Both the position numbers and the translations under genes were made by a program. A stretch of DNA of 64,000 nucleotides from Cyclaneusma minus. Lineage: Eukaryota; Ascomycota; Leotiomycetes; Marthamycetales; Marthamycetaceae. How positions within the stretch are numbered: position 1 is the first letter of the stretch; each line of letters begins with the position of its first letter. The stretch covers positions 1,426,001 through 1,490,000 of the forward strand of contig JAKZHN010000008.1 in assembly GCA_037179335.1 (NCBI GenBank), written 5' to 3'. Below the pieces are notes generated by a model. It did no database searches. It had not been told where the DNA came from and worked only from the letters and a program-made list of their open reading frames with translations. Shown in pieces: positions 32,657 to 42,649 of this stretch.

Positions 32657-33050
32657 TTTGTTTCACGTCGTTATGATGTCGACCGATAGCCACCGACAAC
32701 CAGATTGATCACTTTCATGCCACAGAACCGAAGTTTTGTTGCACGTCGCTTCGATGTCGACCGTTCTTGATCGACCTCCAAGGAAGCCACGAGGGCAGTT
32801 GTCGACTTCAACAGTGCTTTGTTTCACGTCGATTGTTGTCGACCACTGACCGGCGACATTGATACTCATGATTTGATTTTCAACGATTAGATATGCGAAG
32901 TTTTGTAGCAAATCGTGATGATGTTGACCGTTGAACTTCGACTCTTAATCTCCGAAGCAGCCGCCTAGCATAGTACCTCGTTTCACTTTTTGTTGCACGT
33001 CGTTGCAATGTCAGCTATCATTGGCTTCGACAGTCTTTTGTTGCATGTCG
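32657..33050 (+). repeat. Array of six TTGTTGCACGTCG-type units
   Basis: Six same-orientation copies of a 14-17 bp core related to GTTTTGTTGCACGTCG begin at about 32657, 32733, 32816, 32900, 32987 and 33034, at 47-87 base spacing. Most are followed about ten bases later by TGTCGACC or a close variant. The copies at 32733 and 32987 match the core almost exactly; others differ by one to four bases (TTTCACGTCG, TAGCAAATCG, TTGCATGTCG). The same core forms the ends of the 134-bp element at 42344-42477. No open frame spans it. Confidence 0.75.
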
Positions 33051-33502
33051 CTGGTTGTCGACCGCTGGCCGTCGACAATGATCATGATTCGGATTCCCAA
33101 AGATTAGCAGGTATATGAGGCTCTGGTTGGAGCAAAAGGATACCTGATAACACACGAACGATTTGCTGATTTCGTACAGGCTTACACTATCAGAGCAGTA
33201 TCGGTAAGCGAGCATTGGTCCCTCACGAACCTTACCCCGCTCAGATGTAACACAAGTCCTCACAAAAATCAGACAGCGGAACTTATAATTGCTGTTATAT
33301 TGGTCGCTTGGTATTTTCACGCTGTCTATTGTCTAAAAATACCCTCGGCATAGCGGCGTAAGCCCCGCGGAACGGTCGCAGACGTCATATAATATACGCA
33401 ACGTCTGCTGACTGCAAAACGACTTATCGGAGAGTGACTGCAGATGGGAGGCACAGGTCTACACATATTATATATACCAGTCCGGAATTATAAACTCTGA
33501 CG
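33051..33502. other. Intergenic, promoter of the glyoxalase-fold gene
   Basis: AT-richer than its flanks, with TATATATA-like tracts at about 33390 and 33465. No gene seen. Confidence 0.5.
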
Positions 33503-34507
33503 ATGCTTCATCGACTCACCCGTCTCGCAGTCCCTAAAACCCGCCATCTCCCCCGGCCCATCCACACGACAAGAATCATGGAACGCACGCTCGCCACCAC
33601 CTCGCCAGCAGCGCGGATTCAGAGCTTGGATCATTTCGTGCTAACAGTAAAGAGTATCGCCCATACGAAAGCGTAAGTCTTCTCAAATCCCCCAGTCTTC
33701 CTTTCCTACCCTGCCGGCCAACCCCCAAAAAGCTACATGTCAGAGTCCAGATCAGAGTCCATACGAGGGATCGAGGAAGAAGATTGGTATTTGATGAGCG
33801 ACTAGTGAGTGCTGACTGCTGTCAAGGTGGTATGCAAAGCATTTGGGGATGAAGCCGGAGAGCTTTGTTAGTGCGGCTACGCCGGATATCACGAGACATA
33901 GTTTACGGTTTGGAGACCAGAAGATTAATTTACATCAGAGTGGAAAGGTTAGTGAAAATCCGTTTTCCTGTCTTTTGTATATCTCGTTAGGAGCGATTCT
34001 GTTGCTGTTATGCGCAAATGATTTAAGGAGGTCAGGGGTAGTCTCTAAATGCCAGCTTGGACATCTCGAGGGCCATTTTGAATGTATTTGCTCTGGACAT
34101 TCTCCTGTCGTTTGCCCTTTCACAACATCTCCCACCTCAAAGAGGAAATTGCTCAAAGGTTCTGTACGATTCTAGGAATTCGAGCCCAAAGCACTCAATG
34201 TGCATCCCGGAAGCGCAGACTTGTGTTTCCTCACTGAGGATAACGTCAACTCTGTTCGCGAGAAGCTGATAGCGGCGGACGTTGAGATGGTGCAGCTGGA
34301 TGAGAAAACGGACAATGGAATTGTGATGCGAACAGGCGCCAGAGGGAAGTTGAGGAGCGTATATTGCCGAGACCCGGATGGTAATTTGATTGAGTGAGTT
34401 TGCCCTTCTTCATGATGGTTGAGAGAGGATCGTGAATGTGTGCTTATGGATATAGGATAAGCAACTATGTGGATCCGACGAGGGATTCGTGGATTGATGA
34501 GATGTGA
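33503..34507 (+). CDS. Glyoxalase/bleomycin-resistance fold protein (GLOD5-like)
   Basis: Exons 33503-33672, 33827-33947, 34176-34393 and 34456-34507 give 186 residues. The vicinal-oxygen-chelate fold is clear: first strand IQSLDHFVLTVKSI with a metal-ligand His, then AWYAKHLGMKPESF, SLRFGDQKINLHQSG with a second His, DLCFLTEDNVNSVREKLIAA, and VYCRDPDGNLIEISNY with the Glu ligand at the end. This ligand set fits a divalent-metal enzyme such as the glyoxalase domain-containing protein 5 group, whose substrates are poorly known. The first 25 residues (MLHRLTRLAVPKTRHLPRPI) are basic and amphipathic, a possible mitochondrial presequence; a second ATG at residue 26 (MERTL) could give a cytosolic form. 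The last coding exon is only 52 bases long. Confidence 0.85.
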
Positions 34508-35330
34508 GATCAGGAGGCGGGAAGAAAGGAAGAAGCTCGAAGGCGAGAAGAAAGCCGGAGTTCGTTGTATGACACTTTGGGTGTTCTGTTGATTTACACC
34601 AATACTCCGTTACTCAGGTATTTCCTGATTACAAATGACTCTGGTATGCTAAGGACTTGACAGCGACAGAAATCGGCAAGAAGCGGAAGTCTTGGCTGGC
34701 TAGCGGCCCTTTTATACCCTCGCTTACAAGAACTTATGAAGTTTGTTACATGGACGTCAATGATAAAATTGTGTCGCTTCACAAGATACGTGAAATTGGC
34801 TCGGGATATTCTATAGTTCTGATGATCAACAGCGTTTTGATTAACTCCAGGTTTAGGGATATGACTGTTGCAGACTACAGACTGCATGCTGCTGGATTCT
34901 AGCAAACACTTCCTTTGGAGCACTGGCTTTCCAATTGTCAAGGTATCCCAAGGATAGCTTTTGAGCCTCTGCTTTCATTTCATTGTGTTCATGATTCAGA
35001 GCCAACCCCTTTGTTACGACAATACCTTTGGGGACGTTGAAGCTCGCACTTGTCCAGCATCTGGTCGAACAAATACATTGTCTCACTCTCAAACCACCAT
35101 CCGAACTTGAAAGAGCCTCAGAGCAATGGAAGTACCGAGCCATTCTTCTCAATTCCATCTTGGTACCTATAATATCCCCAAGATGTGCCCCAAGGACGCT
35201 CTTCGACAGTCCCGATCATAGCGTACCAATACTCATTTTGGTATTCTTCCTCGATCAATCTCTAACAAAAAGTCCGTTTCACACCAATCCAGCTTCTAAT
35301 CCTACCAAATCTTCAAACTATCAACCCATC
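34508..35330. other. Intergenic, no gene recognised
   Basis: Nothing repetitive or recognisable. The plus-strand frame that runs into 35331 is open from 35028, but its upstream part looks like leader sequence. Confidence 0.45.
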
Positions 35331-35645
35331 ATGTGTCACGGTCTCCTGACCTTCCACAACACCTGTGGCCACACCACACTCTCCAACACCCCCGCCTGTA
35401 TCTGCCGCACTTGCATGCTCCAAACTCCCCACAACAGGCCCTCAATCAAGTGTCACTGCATCCAAGACGTCTGCTTCGCCTACAACAACACCTCAACCTG
35501 TCCGCTCTGTACCAGCAACTCAAAAACAATCGCCCTTCGACAACCCAACGCTCTTGCAGTAGCCCGCGCCTACTACTCCCGCCTGGTCGTCGAAGGCAGC
35601 ATAGAAGAGTGTTTGCAAACAGACCAGGGTGATGACTTGGTCTAG
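35331..35645 (+). CDS. Small Cys-rich hypothetical protein
   Basis: A 104-residue protein from the ATG at 35331, which follows a typical A/C-rich leader (CAACCCATCATG). It has eleven cysteines and several histidines in the first 65 residues: MCHGLLTFHNTCGHTTL, PACICRTCMLQTP, IKCHCIQDVCF and STCPLCTS. The C-x-C, C-x2-C and CGH pairs look like a zinc-binding module, not a disulphide effector, since there is no signal peptide. The tail (VARAYYSRLVVEGSIEECLQ) is helical and acidic. Short ascomycete proteins opening MCHG-x-x-x-x-H-x-x-CGH are known to me only as hypotheticals. The frame also reads upstream to 35028; that part has no Cys pattern and I treat it as leader. Confidence 0.65.
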   Translation: MCHGLLTFHNTCGHTTLSNTPACICRTCMLQTPHNRPSIKCHCIQDVCFAYNNTSTCPLCTSNSKTIALRQPNALAVARAYYSRLVVEGSIEECLQTDQGDDLV

Positions 35646-35914
35646 TATCTTGCGATGAACTACTCGAGACTAGGTTTTGAGTTTTTGTTGGGGCTATTGA
35701 TTATGAGGGAGGGATGACGAGATGGGTGGGCTGATGGGTTCGAGCTGCTGGTTTTGGCTCTTTCATTCCGTTCTCATCTCGAGGAATTAGACGATGATAT
35801 ACATATTCAAAAACGTTCTATAAACAGCACATCAACGATATCAACTGAGACGATCAAATCGTGCCAAGGGTACTGCGATTGTTATTTTTTGGTTCAGGCA
35901 GCAGCGCTACCCTA
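35646..35914. other. Intergenic
   Basis: No gene recognised between the Cys-rich gene and the doubtful frame that follows. Confidence 0.4.
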
Positions 35915-36661
35915 TCATTGTTCCCAAGCACCGATGAATTCAGCCTCCCTTTTCTCGTAGTTCGAACGCAAGAGAACGCCCTTTCCCAGACGTGGATTTG
36001 AAAGTCCTCGCTCTCTGCCGTCCCCAGTCTTCCTCCGTGGAAGCGCGAAGTACCTGGTAAATTCCCAGGTGCTGCCATCTCTCCTTGCAACTGGCCTTTG
36101 TTGGCGAAGGTTTGCGTGAGATGAAGGAACAATGCGTGAGATGAAAAAAAAAACAACAACGTGAGATGAAAAAACAACTTGAGAACGCATGAGTATGCGG
36201 TAGTATAAGTGGGCAACTGGGTATCGCACGAAATCGCATCGAGGTGGATGAAGAGGATGTCGAATAGGTGTCGTTTGGCCCTCAAGATGATGGGCTACCG
36301 ACTGGGGAAGTGGGGTTCGAATCATGAGCGTTGATGGTTCGAGGGATTGGCTGGCTCGAAATGCGACTTTGATCTCTGCTATTGGTCGCTCGACTGCATG
36401 TGCAAGTTTTGCCTCGATGCTTTTCGTACTAAGTCTTCGACTTGGGATGAAGGCGCCTTCGAGATGAATCTTGGGTAAGGCCGACAAAGGAAACTGAGAT
36501 GTGGGATCCGCAGAAGGCGCAGTCTCTCCTCGGATAGGCGATCGAGTGGCAGGAGAAGGGGTGAGATCAGCTGGAAAGGAGGGTTTTGTTCTTGAGAACT
36601 CCATGTAGCCTCGCAACTCCCAAGGCAAGTGAGACGCGATTATAGGACAGTGGCGGAGCAT
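35915..36661 (-). CDS. Doubtful open frame, possible hypothetical gene
   Basis: A 248-codon frame from the ATG at 36661. The first 130 residues or so (FPADLTPSPATRSPIRGETA, IEAKLAHAVERPIAEIKVAF) have plausible protein composition. The rest reads through A-rich and repeat sequence (VVFFFISRIVPSSH) and looks like translated intron or 3' flank. It starts 72 bases after the stop of the 2EXR-like gene on the same strand, so it might also be a 3' untranslated region. I recognise no family and see no decisive splice signals. Confidence 0.3.
   Translation of the reverse strand: MLRHCPIIASHLPWELRGYMEFSRTKPSFPADLTPSPATRSPIRGETAPSADPTSQFPLSALPKIHLEGAFIPSRRLSTKSIEAKLAHAVERPIAEIKVAFRASQSLEPSTLMIRTPLPQSVAHHLEGQTTPIRHPLHPPRCDFVRYPVAHLYYRILMRSQVVFSSHVVVFFFISRIVPSSHANLRQQRPVARRDGSTWEFTRYFALPRRKTGDGRERGLSNPRLGKGVLLRSNYEKREAEFIGAWEQ
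36115..36175. repeat. Short CGTGAGATGAA repeat
   Basis: Three copies of CGTGAGATGAA at 36115, 36135 and 36160, two of them followed by an A-run and an AAC-rich spacer. A local microrepeat with no visible function. Confidence 0.7.
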
Positions 36662-36732
36662 CGCAAGGTTCGGGTACGGAGACCTCGATCTTTTCAGCCG
36701 ATGTGGGTGCCGTCTTCGAAGTCCCAGTTGTA

Positions 36733-37704
36733 CTATGCCAGCTGAGTAAGCTCATCCAAGGTTAGGATTCGCATATATAATGGGCGACCATGATGTCCAC
36801 AGAGGTAGCGTAAGTCTCCGGTGACGAACTCCCGGTTTCGGACTCCCTCTCGAACTGTAATGCCAGTGAACTTGAATTGCTCGCCGGGAGGGCCTTGGAA
36901 GATGTACAATGTGGTCATCGACTGCCACTCAGTCGCAGTACCGCGGGAGGATTGTTGCTGGCGCTTCTTCTCGATCACGAAGCGAGTCTTGGCGACCAAT
37001 TTGTCTCGAGCCACGTTCCCAGTAGCTCTCATCATGCCCAAATTGATACGCGGCAGAGCTGCGGCCACGGTGAACCTGCAAAGGTGTATGTAGTCGACTT
37101 CGGGGCGGAAGTAAATAGGCGGTGTGTCGGCCGTCATGAAGTATTCGATCACACGTTTGGAGTATTTGACGTAGACTTGGAAGAATGCCTTGCGTGTGTC
37201 CTGGCTCATCGAAATCATAGCATTGGGACGTTCTTCGGCGTATTTCGCGTCGTGTCTGCCGAGACAGAGGACTCGGGCTGGAAGCGATTTGAGGTATTCT
37301 CTGAATATTTGCTGGAGGAGCTCGGGGGGCAGGGGGCCTCCACGAGACAGGTCAGGGACAAATGGCGGCTTGAGGCTCATCTGTTTCGGATCCATCAGCA
37401 GGGGTGACTGAGGGGACCGGAGTGAAGGAGGCTGCATCGAGCTCATCGCCTTGTCGGACGAGCTCGGTCTGGGGACCGGGTTGTTTGGCAGAGGCTTGTA
37501 GACATCCCGCTTCATTGCCATATTGCCTGTCAATCCCGGGGAAGACGACCAAAGAGATTGCTTGACCTTGTATGCTAGCGCCTGAACGATGTCGCGGGCT
37601 CTAGTTGATAGGAGATCGATGGTCGTCAGAGGATGATATAAGAAGCGGGTGATCCGGGATTGAGGAGATGATCCGAGAAGGAGAGGGTGTTCGGTGGAAG
37701 TCAT
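36733..37704 (-). CDS. Hypothetical protein, 2EXR/F-box-like
   Basis: A 323-residue intronless protein from the ATG at 37704. The N-terminal 110 residues are Ser/Pro-rich and probably disordered. LPPELLQQIFREYLKSLPAR (about 126-145) resembles an F-box-like helix pair, and a block YFRPEVDYIHLCRF (about 199-212) resembles the 2EXR type of fungal domain, where a short hydrophobic helix is followed by the FNPKVDTLYF pattern. The rest includes basic helices (RDKLVAKTRFVIEKKRQQQ) and strands near the C-terminus. If F-box-like, it would be a substrate receptor of an SCF ubiquitin ligase; that remains a guess. No signal or membrane segment. Confidence 0.65.
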   Translation of the reverse strand: MTSTEHPLLLGSSPQSRITRFLYHPLTTIDLLSTRARDIVQALAYKVKQSLWSSSPGLTGNMAMKRDVYKPLPNNPVPRPSSSDKAMSSMQPPSLRSPQSPLLMDPKQMSLKPPFVPDLSRGGPLPPELLQQIFREYLKSLPARVLCLGRHDAKYAEERPNAMISMSQDTRKAFFQVYVKYSKRVIEYFMTADTPPIYFRPEVDYIHLCRFTVAAALPRINLGMMRATGNVARDKLVAKTRFVIEKKRQQQSSRGTATEWQSMTTLYIFQGPPGEQFKFTGITVREGVRNREFVTGDLRYLCGHHGRPLYMRILTLDELTQLA

Positions 37705-38605
37705 CTCGGGCGGACAAGGTGAGGGGGGAGAAGGTGATCTGAAGTTGGCTGTCTGAATTCGTCCTAAGTGAGGCAGATGGAGATGAGTGGGAGACGCGGT
37801 CTATTTAAGCGACCTGACTATGTGCGTCTGAGAAATTTTCTTAGCTGCTTGTGGGAATCCCATGAGTGGAATTCACACTGATAAGCAAATATCCTAAGAT
37901 TTGTGGGAGAGGAACAGCATGTTTGGAGGTAGGGTAGCCAACCATCAGTGCCCATTGTGACCACTGAACCGCAAACCGCCCCTTCTCACTCTTGGGACCG
38001 AACGTGTCCCTCATGCCCGCACAAACACTACCACCAAAATTATCATTTACCACGCCGGTAGATGAGCAGACAAGAAAGTATCCTACCTCAGTGCAAACTC
38101 TTTCCCAACCTTGCCTGAGATCTCAGATGCTTGTGTGAGTAAAATCGTGAGCCTGATCATTGTGGATATTCCAGATGATTAGGAGGTTTGGAAGTTGTTA
38201 GGAATTCTCTCACCCGGGTTAAGCAAAAGGACACTTAAGTGAAGAAACAAGCAGCTTCGCCCCTCTTGTCAAGCTCATGGCTGATGTTTGACATGAGCCA
38301 GAGCAGCCAAGAGTCAACCACTGCTACCCCAAAAGCAGACAGACTCAAGTCACTTTGACAGGTCACAGGAGGGGCGAGGTTTTGGAAGTTTGAGATCACA
38401 CTTACTTCACAGAACAATATCTCTCGGCTGCAACCCTACGTAGTTGACTGAATGGATAGGTAATATATACAACAACGCTGCACCAGGTCTCAGAAAATCT
38501 ACCTTATGCTGCGAGCCTGCGAATGGCTATCTAAGCAAGCATCCCCTATACGCCATCAATCCATCACTTCGTAAAGATCATCTCAATTTATCTGTGTCAA
38601 AAAGC
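37705..38605. other. Intergenic, no gene recognised
   Basis: Promoter of the 2EXR-like gene at one end, 3' flank of the dioxygenase gene at the other. Nothing repetitive seen. Confidence 0.5.
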
Positions 38606-39683
38606 TCACAAGTTTGGGTGAGGGGCACTAAAGCGCGGTACGTTTTCTGCGACAAGCTTATTGACAGGCTTGGCGCTGAGCTCCTTGCCGGCAAGGACAA
38701 AGTTGTATTCGAGCTGGATCTTGGCCTTAGGGTCGTTTTCGAGTGGCTTGAAGTCGCAGACGAGGTCGGGTTTCACGGCGAAGACGGTGTCGTCGCGGGC
38801 GATGGGGTCTTCGCGGTCGAAGAGTTGGGTGACGATGGGGCGGTGCTCGGGGGATGTGACCATCATGTGGATGTGGGCGGGACGCATGGGGTGGCGGTCA
38901 AGGGCGCGGAGGAGCTCGCCTGCTGGGCCTGTTGGGGAGAGATATTAGCATCCGTGAATCGAGACCACAGGAATTCTTGGCGTGGGAGTGCTTACCGTCG
39001 GTGGGGAGAGAGTAGGGGGTTGGTCGCAAGCAGTAGTACCAGTAGTTGCCGTTCTCATCTGCCCTAAATTTACCCCTGAGGTTGAACTTCTCTTGCTTCT
39101 CGTCCTGGTCATCGTAGAGACCATTTGTGCTCGCTTGCCAGATATCTACCACGGCGCCTGGGATGGGCTTTCCAGTCGAAAGATCCGTCACCTTACCCCA
39201 CATCTTGCAGAGCTCTCCCTCATGCGCGCTCTGGACAATGGATCCGCCAATATCACGGAATGGAGTGTTGGGGTTCCAGAAGGGGCCGAGGATGGTGGAG
39301 GAGGTTGGGTCAGCATCGGTGTCGCTGATGATCTTGTTCGTAATTTCATCCACTAATCTTTTGCATTTGTTAGCACTCTGTTGAGATCTTTTTCCACTGT
39401 TATGCTGGGGGATCGTTGGCAGAACTTACGACTCAAGTCCGATGATATCGCAGATTCTGTGCATCTCATTTCTCTTCGCGTTGCTGAACTGGCCGACTCG
39501 GTTCAGGAACATAACCCCCATCATCCACTCATCCTCGGTGAGTTCCACCTCGCGGGCAAAGTCGTGGATGTGCTTGACAAGAGAGCCAAAGACAGTCTTG
39601 AGGCGCGGTGGGCATTTCGGGCCAGTCGCATCAACGACGCGCTGGGTAAAGGTAGGGTCGAAGGGGGACGATGTGGGCGCCAT
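38606..39683 (-). CDS. Intradiol ring-cleavage dioxygenase (catechol/hydroxyquinol 1,2-type)
   Basis: Exons 39683-39430, 39357-38996 and 38928-38606 give 312 residues. An N-terminal helical dioxygenase domain (DPTFTQRVVDATG, FLNRVGQFSNAKRNEMHRI, residues 8-85) precedes the intradiol core. Non-haem Fe(III) ligands are Y166 (NGLYDDQ), Y200 (PTPYSLPTDGP), H224 and H226 (MRPAHIHM); the last three have the same numbers as in Acinetobacter catechol 1,2-dioxygenase. It opens catechol or hydroxyquinol to a cis,cis-muconate with O2 in the cytosol. The N-terminal domain rules out protocatechuate 3,4-dioxygenase. Fungal relatives include hydroxyquinol 1,2-dioxygenases; catechol versus hydroxyquinol cannot be told here. 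It is divergent from a carboxymuconate cyclase gene 992 bases away, which points to aromatic acid catabolism. Confidence 0.9.
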
Positions 39684-40675
39684 CTTGTTCGACGTGTGGG
39701 TGGTGTGGACGGGTTCAAAGGGGGCTGAATACGAGAATAGAGACTTGGTAGAATGTAGAAGAAAGTTCAGAGCGAAGATACAACGGCACACTTATATCTT
39801 TCTCGTCGCGGGGACGAGTCGTCGCCGACACAGAGCCTACCTTTACCCATAATCCGAGCCACTCTATAGGACCGGGAGCTACCAGCGGCAACAGCAGGGA
39901 GGGTTGTTCAGAGGCTGGACTGGGGTCAGTCGGACACCGGCAGAGGCATTGCAATTCCAGGCATTTCAGTGGCCGGCGATCTGACAGGCACGCGTTTGGC
40001 CCTCCGGTGGCGGATAATGGTTTTGCAGGGGCGATTTCCGTGGGGCTTGTCAGCGGGTATGGAGTCGGCATCTGCAGAAGCTTTGGTTTCTCGTACAGCG
40101 CGGCTGGCGGGTAAAGTCACTTGATGGTGGTTGGGATGGAATTGCAAGGCCGCCAAGCTTTTCCGCGCGCAGGAGTTTGACTTCGGCTTTACGTTAAGGC
40201 GTCTGGATCTCCCTTTAGACCCTAACTACGCATTTCCAAGACAATTAGAGTGTGCCATAACTTACCGCTTTGTCGGCATATCGTCTGCAAGAATGCATGG
40301 AGCGCGGCAAGTAGCAGAACGACGAAAACCATGCCAAGATGCATTTCATTCTACAAGTCACGTTATCAGATCGCGGTTCTCTCGGCTATCGAGGGCCTAA
40401 CATGAACTCCCCGCAAAAACCAGAGGCCATTCCGCGCTCGGCTCTGATGTCAGAGAAAGCCCCCGGACTGCGATTCAAGTCGAAAGCGAGCCATTTCATT
40501 CGGCGACAGGGCCGATTTGACAGGGGGGCAGTTACAGCAAGGCGGGGACGGGAGATGTGGCCGGCTCAAGCTTCGTGCTGCCCCGCCATTCATCCCACCA
40601 AACACGTGACCGTACCTGACCCCAAACTTCTTCAGCACGGCATCTCACGATTGCTTCAAGTTCTCTAAGTGACAG
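39684..40675. promoter_or_regulatory. Divergent promoter of the aromatic-catabolism pair
   Basis: 992 bases between outward-reading starts. It holds a CACGTG E-box (about 40603) and several CGG/CCG triplets, possible contacts for a Zn2Cys6 regulator, but no spacing I can call a defined site. Confidence 0.5.
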
Positions 40676-42114
40676 ATGATTGCAAGATCAATTGCTCGAA
40701 CTTTTCCACGATCAACCCCTTTTCCCAATTTCTCAACGACTTCGAGAAGAATGAAACACCACTTGATGATTGGCACATGGACCGAGTCCGCTGCCATCTA
40801 CACTGTAGCTTTTGATGACGAGAACTTGTCTCTGGAGCTGGTCAAGAAAACTTCAATTCCCGAAGATGGAGCTATTTCGTGGATGACCTTTGATGTATGA
40901 TCTTATCCTTCTCACCAGGAGCCTCACTCACTAATACTCGCAGTCTAGCATGCTAAGAAAAACATCTATGGCGCTGCCATGAAAACCTTCTCGAGTTATA
41001 CCGTCAACAGTCCAACCGACATCGTCCACCATGCCTCCCTACCCATAGGCGGAGATCGTGCGTAATCTCATCATCCATAAGACATCTTTCCCACCACGTA
41101 AACTCGACTGACCCCTATTCCTCAACAGCCGCCGCCCAAAGATCCGACACCAACACCCGCGCCATCTTCGTCCTCGCCGCCCAAAAACCCCCCTACAACA
41201 TCTACGGCAACCCCTTCTACTCCCACGCGGGCTACGGTAACATCTTCTCCCCCATCCCCTCCGGTGCCATCTCCACCAACATCCAAAACTACCCCTATGA
41301 CCCACACTCCGGCGTGCACGGCATGGTCTTCTCGCCCTCCGAAGACTATCTCTACTCAGCCGACATGCACGCCAACAAAGTATGGACGCATCGCAAAGAC
41401 CCTGAAACGGGAAAATTGGAATTGGTAGGTTTTGTGGATGCACCGACTGAGAAGGCCCAGCCGAGATGGGTGGCTATTCATCCCTCAGGGGCGTATTTGT
41501 ATGCGTTGATGGAGAGTGGGAATTATTTGGCTGTTTATGTGATTGATGAGAAGACACATTTGCCGGTTTTTACGAAACTCACTTATCCGCTTATGCCTCC
41601 AGGTAGCCATCCCCTTTCTTCCATTCATCCCGAAGCTCAGTATCCTTACCCCTTTCCAAAATCCAAAACTCCCACAGCCAACCTTAAGCCATTTCCCCCC
41701 TTTCCAAAAGAACCGAGGAGAAACAGCCAACTTGTGCTAATGAAGAATGAATATGCAACAGGCCTCCCAGCCAACCTGTACCGCGGCGACGTAACCTTCC
41801 TCTCCTCCTCCGGCAAGTACCTCTTCGCCAGCACGCGCGGCAAAACCCCCGCGCAAACCGGTTACATAACAGCCTTCCGTCTCGGCCCCTATGGCAACAT
41901 TGAAAAGCAGCTCTTCATCATGCCAACACCAACAAGTGGCGGGCACAGCAATGCCGTAAGTCCGTGTCCGTGGAGCGATGAATGGGTGGCTTTGTGTGAT
42001 GATGAGGTGGGATTTGTGGAGATGTATAGATGGAAAGATGAGTATTTGGCACGCGTGGCGAGGTTGGAGGTGAGGGAGAAGGGCTTTGGGATGAATGCTA
42101 TTTGGTATGATTGA
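40676..42114 (+). CDS. Carboxy-cis,cis-muconate cyclase (beta-propeller)
   Basis: Exons 40676-40894, 40949-41057, 41129-41602 and 41762-42114 give 384 residues. The protein matches the fungal 3-carboxymuconate lactonizing enzyme, a seven-bladed propeller that cyclises 3-carboxy-cis,cis-muconate to its lactone in the eukaryotic beta-ketoadipate pathway. Recognisable blades: MIGTWTESAAIYTVAFDDE at the start, HGMVFSPSEDYLYSADMHAN, WVAIHPSGAYLYALMESGNY, DVTFLSSSGKYLFASTRGK and GGHSNAVSPCPWSDEWVAL. A second ATG at residue 26 (MKHHLMIGTW, 40751) is the usual family start; the 25 residues before it (MIARSIARTFPRSTPF) are basic and could be a mitochondrial presequence or leader. All four exons join in frame. 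Codon style turns from C-ending to G/T-ending within exons 3 and 4. Confidence 0.9.
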
Positions 42115-42649
42115 GGGGTGGCGGGGATGTATGTATGTGGTGAGGCTGGGAGGCTGCTGATGGTGGGTCATGGGAAGGGGATTTTCGATAGGATACGGGA
42201 TAGGGGGGATGGGAAATAGTAAATAGAGTCTTGCGCAAATCAACATATTCCTTCAGTGGTGTTCGATCATACCATGAAAGTCGTGACTAAAGTAGTCTTG
42301 GCGCTCAGCCTGCACCTCAATCAGGGGGGAGTGGAGCAGGACCGTTTTGTTGCACGTCGGTTTTAGGCTGCAGACGCGCCGCTCTTCAGCACTATAGATG
42401 CCTAACGTGCTGGGACTCCAGGCACCTTCGGGGGACTGCATGCCCTGAAGGTGCCTAAAGCCGACGTGCAACAAAACTTTTTTTTAAAAAACGGATATCA
42501 CGTGATCTCGGCTGAGCCAATCAACAGCCCCCATGATACGGCAGCCGAACTTCACCCGCCCCTGAATTCGCATTCGCAAATCAAGTAAATTCTCCGTGAT
42601 ATATGTTTGCTTAACCCGAGTCTCGGTCTCCTCGATCAAATAGTTGCTG
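42115..42649. other. Convergent intergenic stretch with a MITE-like element
   Basis: Between two 3' ends. Contains the 134-bp element 42344-42477, an adjoining T-run/A-run, and a palindromic ATCACGTGAT at about 42497. Confidence 0.6.
42344..42477. mobile_element. MITE-like element, 134 bp
   Basis: 25-bp terminal inverted repeats at 42344-42368 and 42453-42477 match at 24 of 25 positions; the first 17 bases are GTTTTGTTGCACGTCGG. Inside the right half is a second hairpin, AGGCACCTTC (42420-42429) against GAAGGTGCCT (42448-42457). There is no coding capacity. I see no clear target-site duplication: a T-run follows the right end. The terminal core recurs six times at 32657-33050, which makes it a repeat family in this genome. 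The transposase family that would move it is unknown to me. Confidence 0.7.

Noticed and set aside
36270..36330. tRNA candidate, because GGTTCGAATC resembles a B box
   Set aside because: No A box at the proper distance and no cloverleaf arms can be formed.
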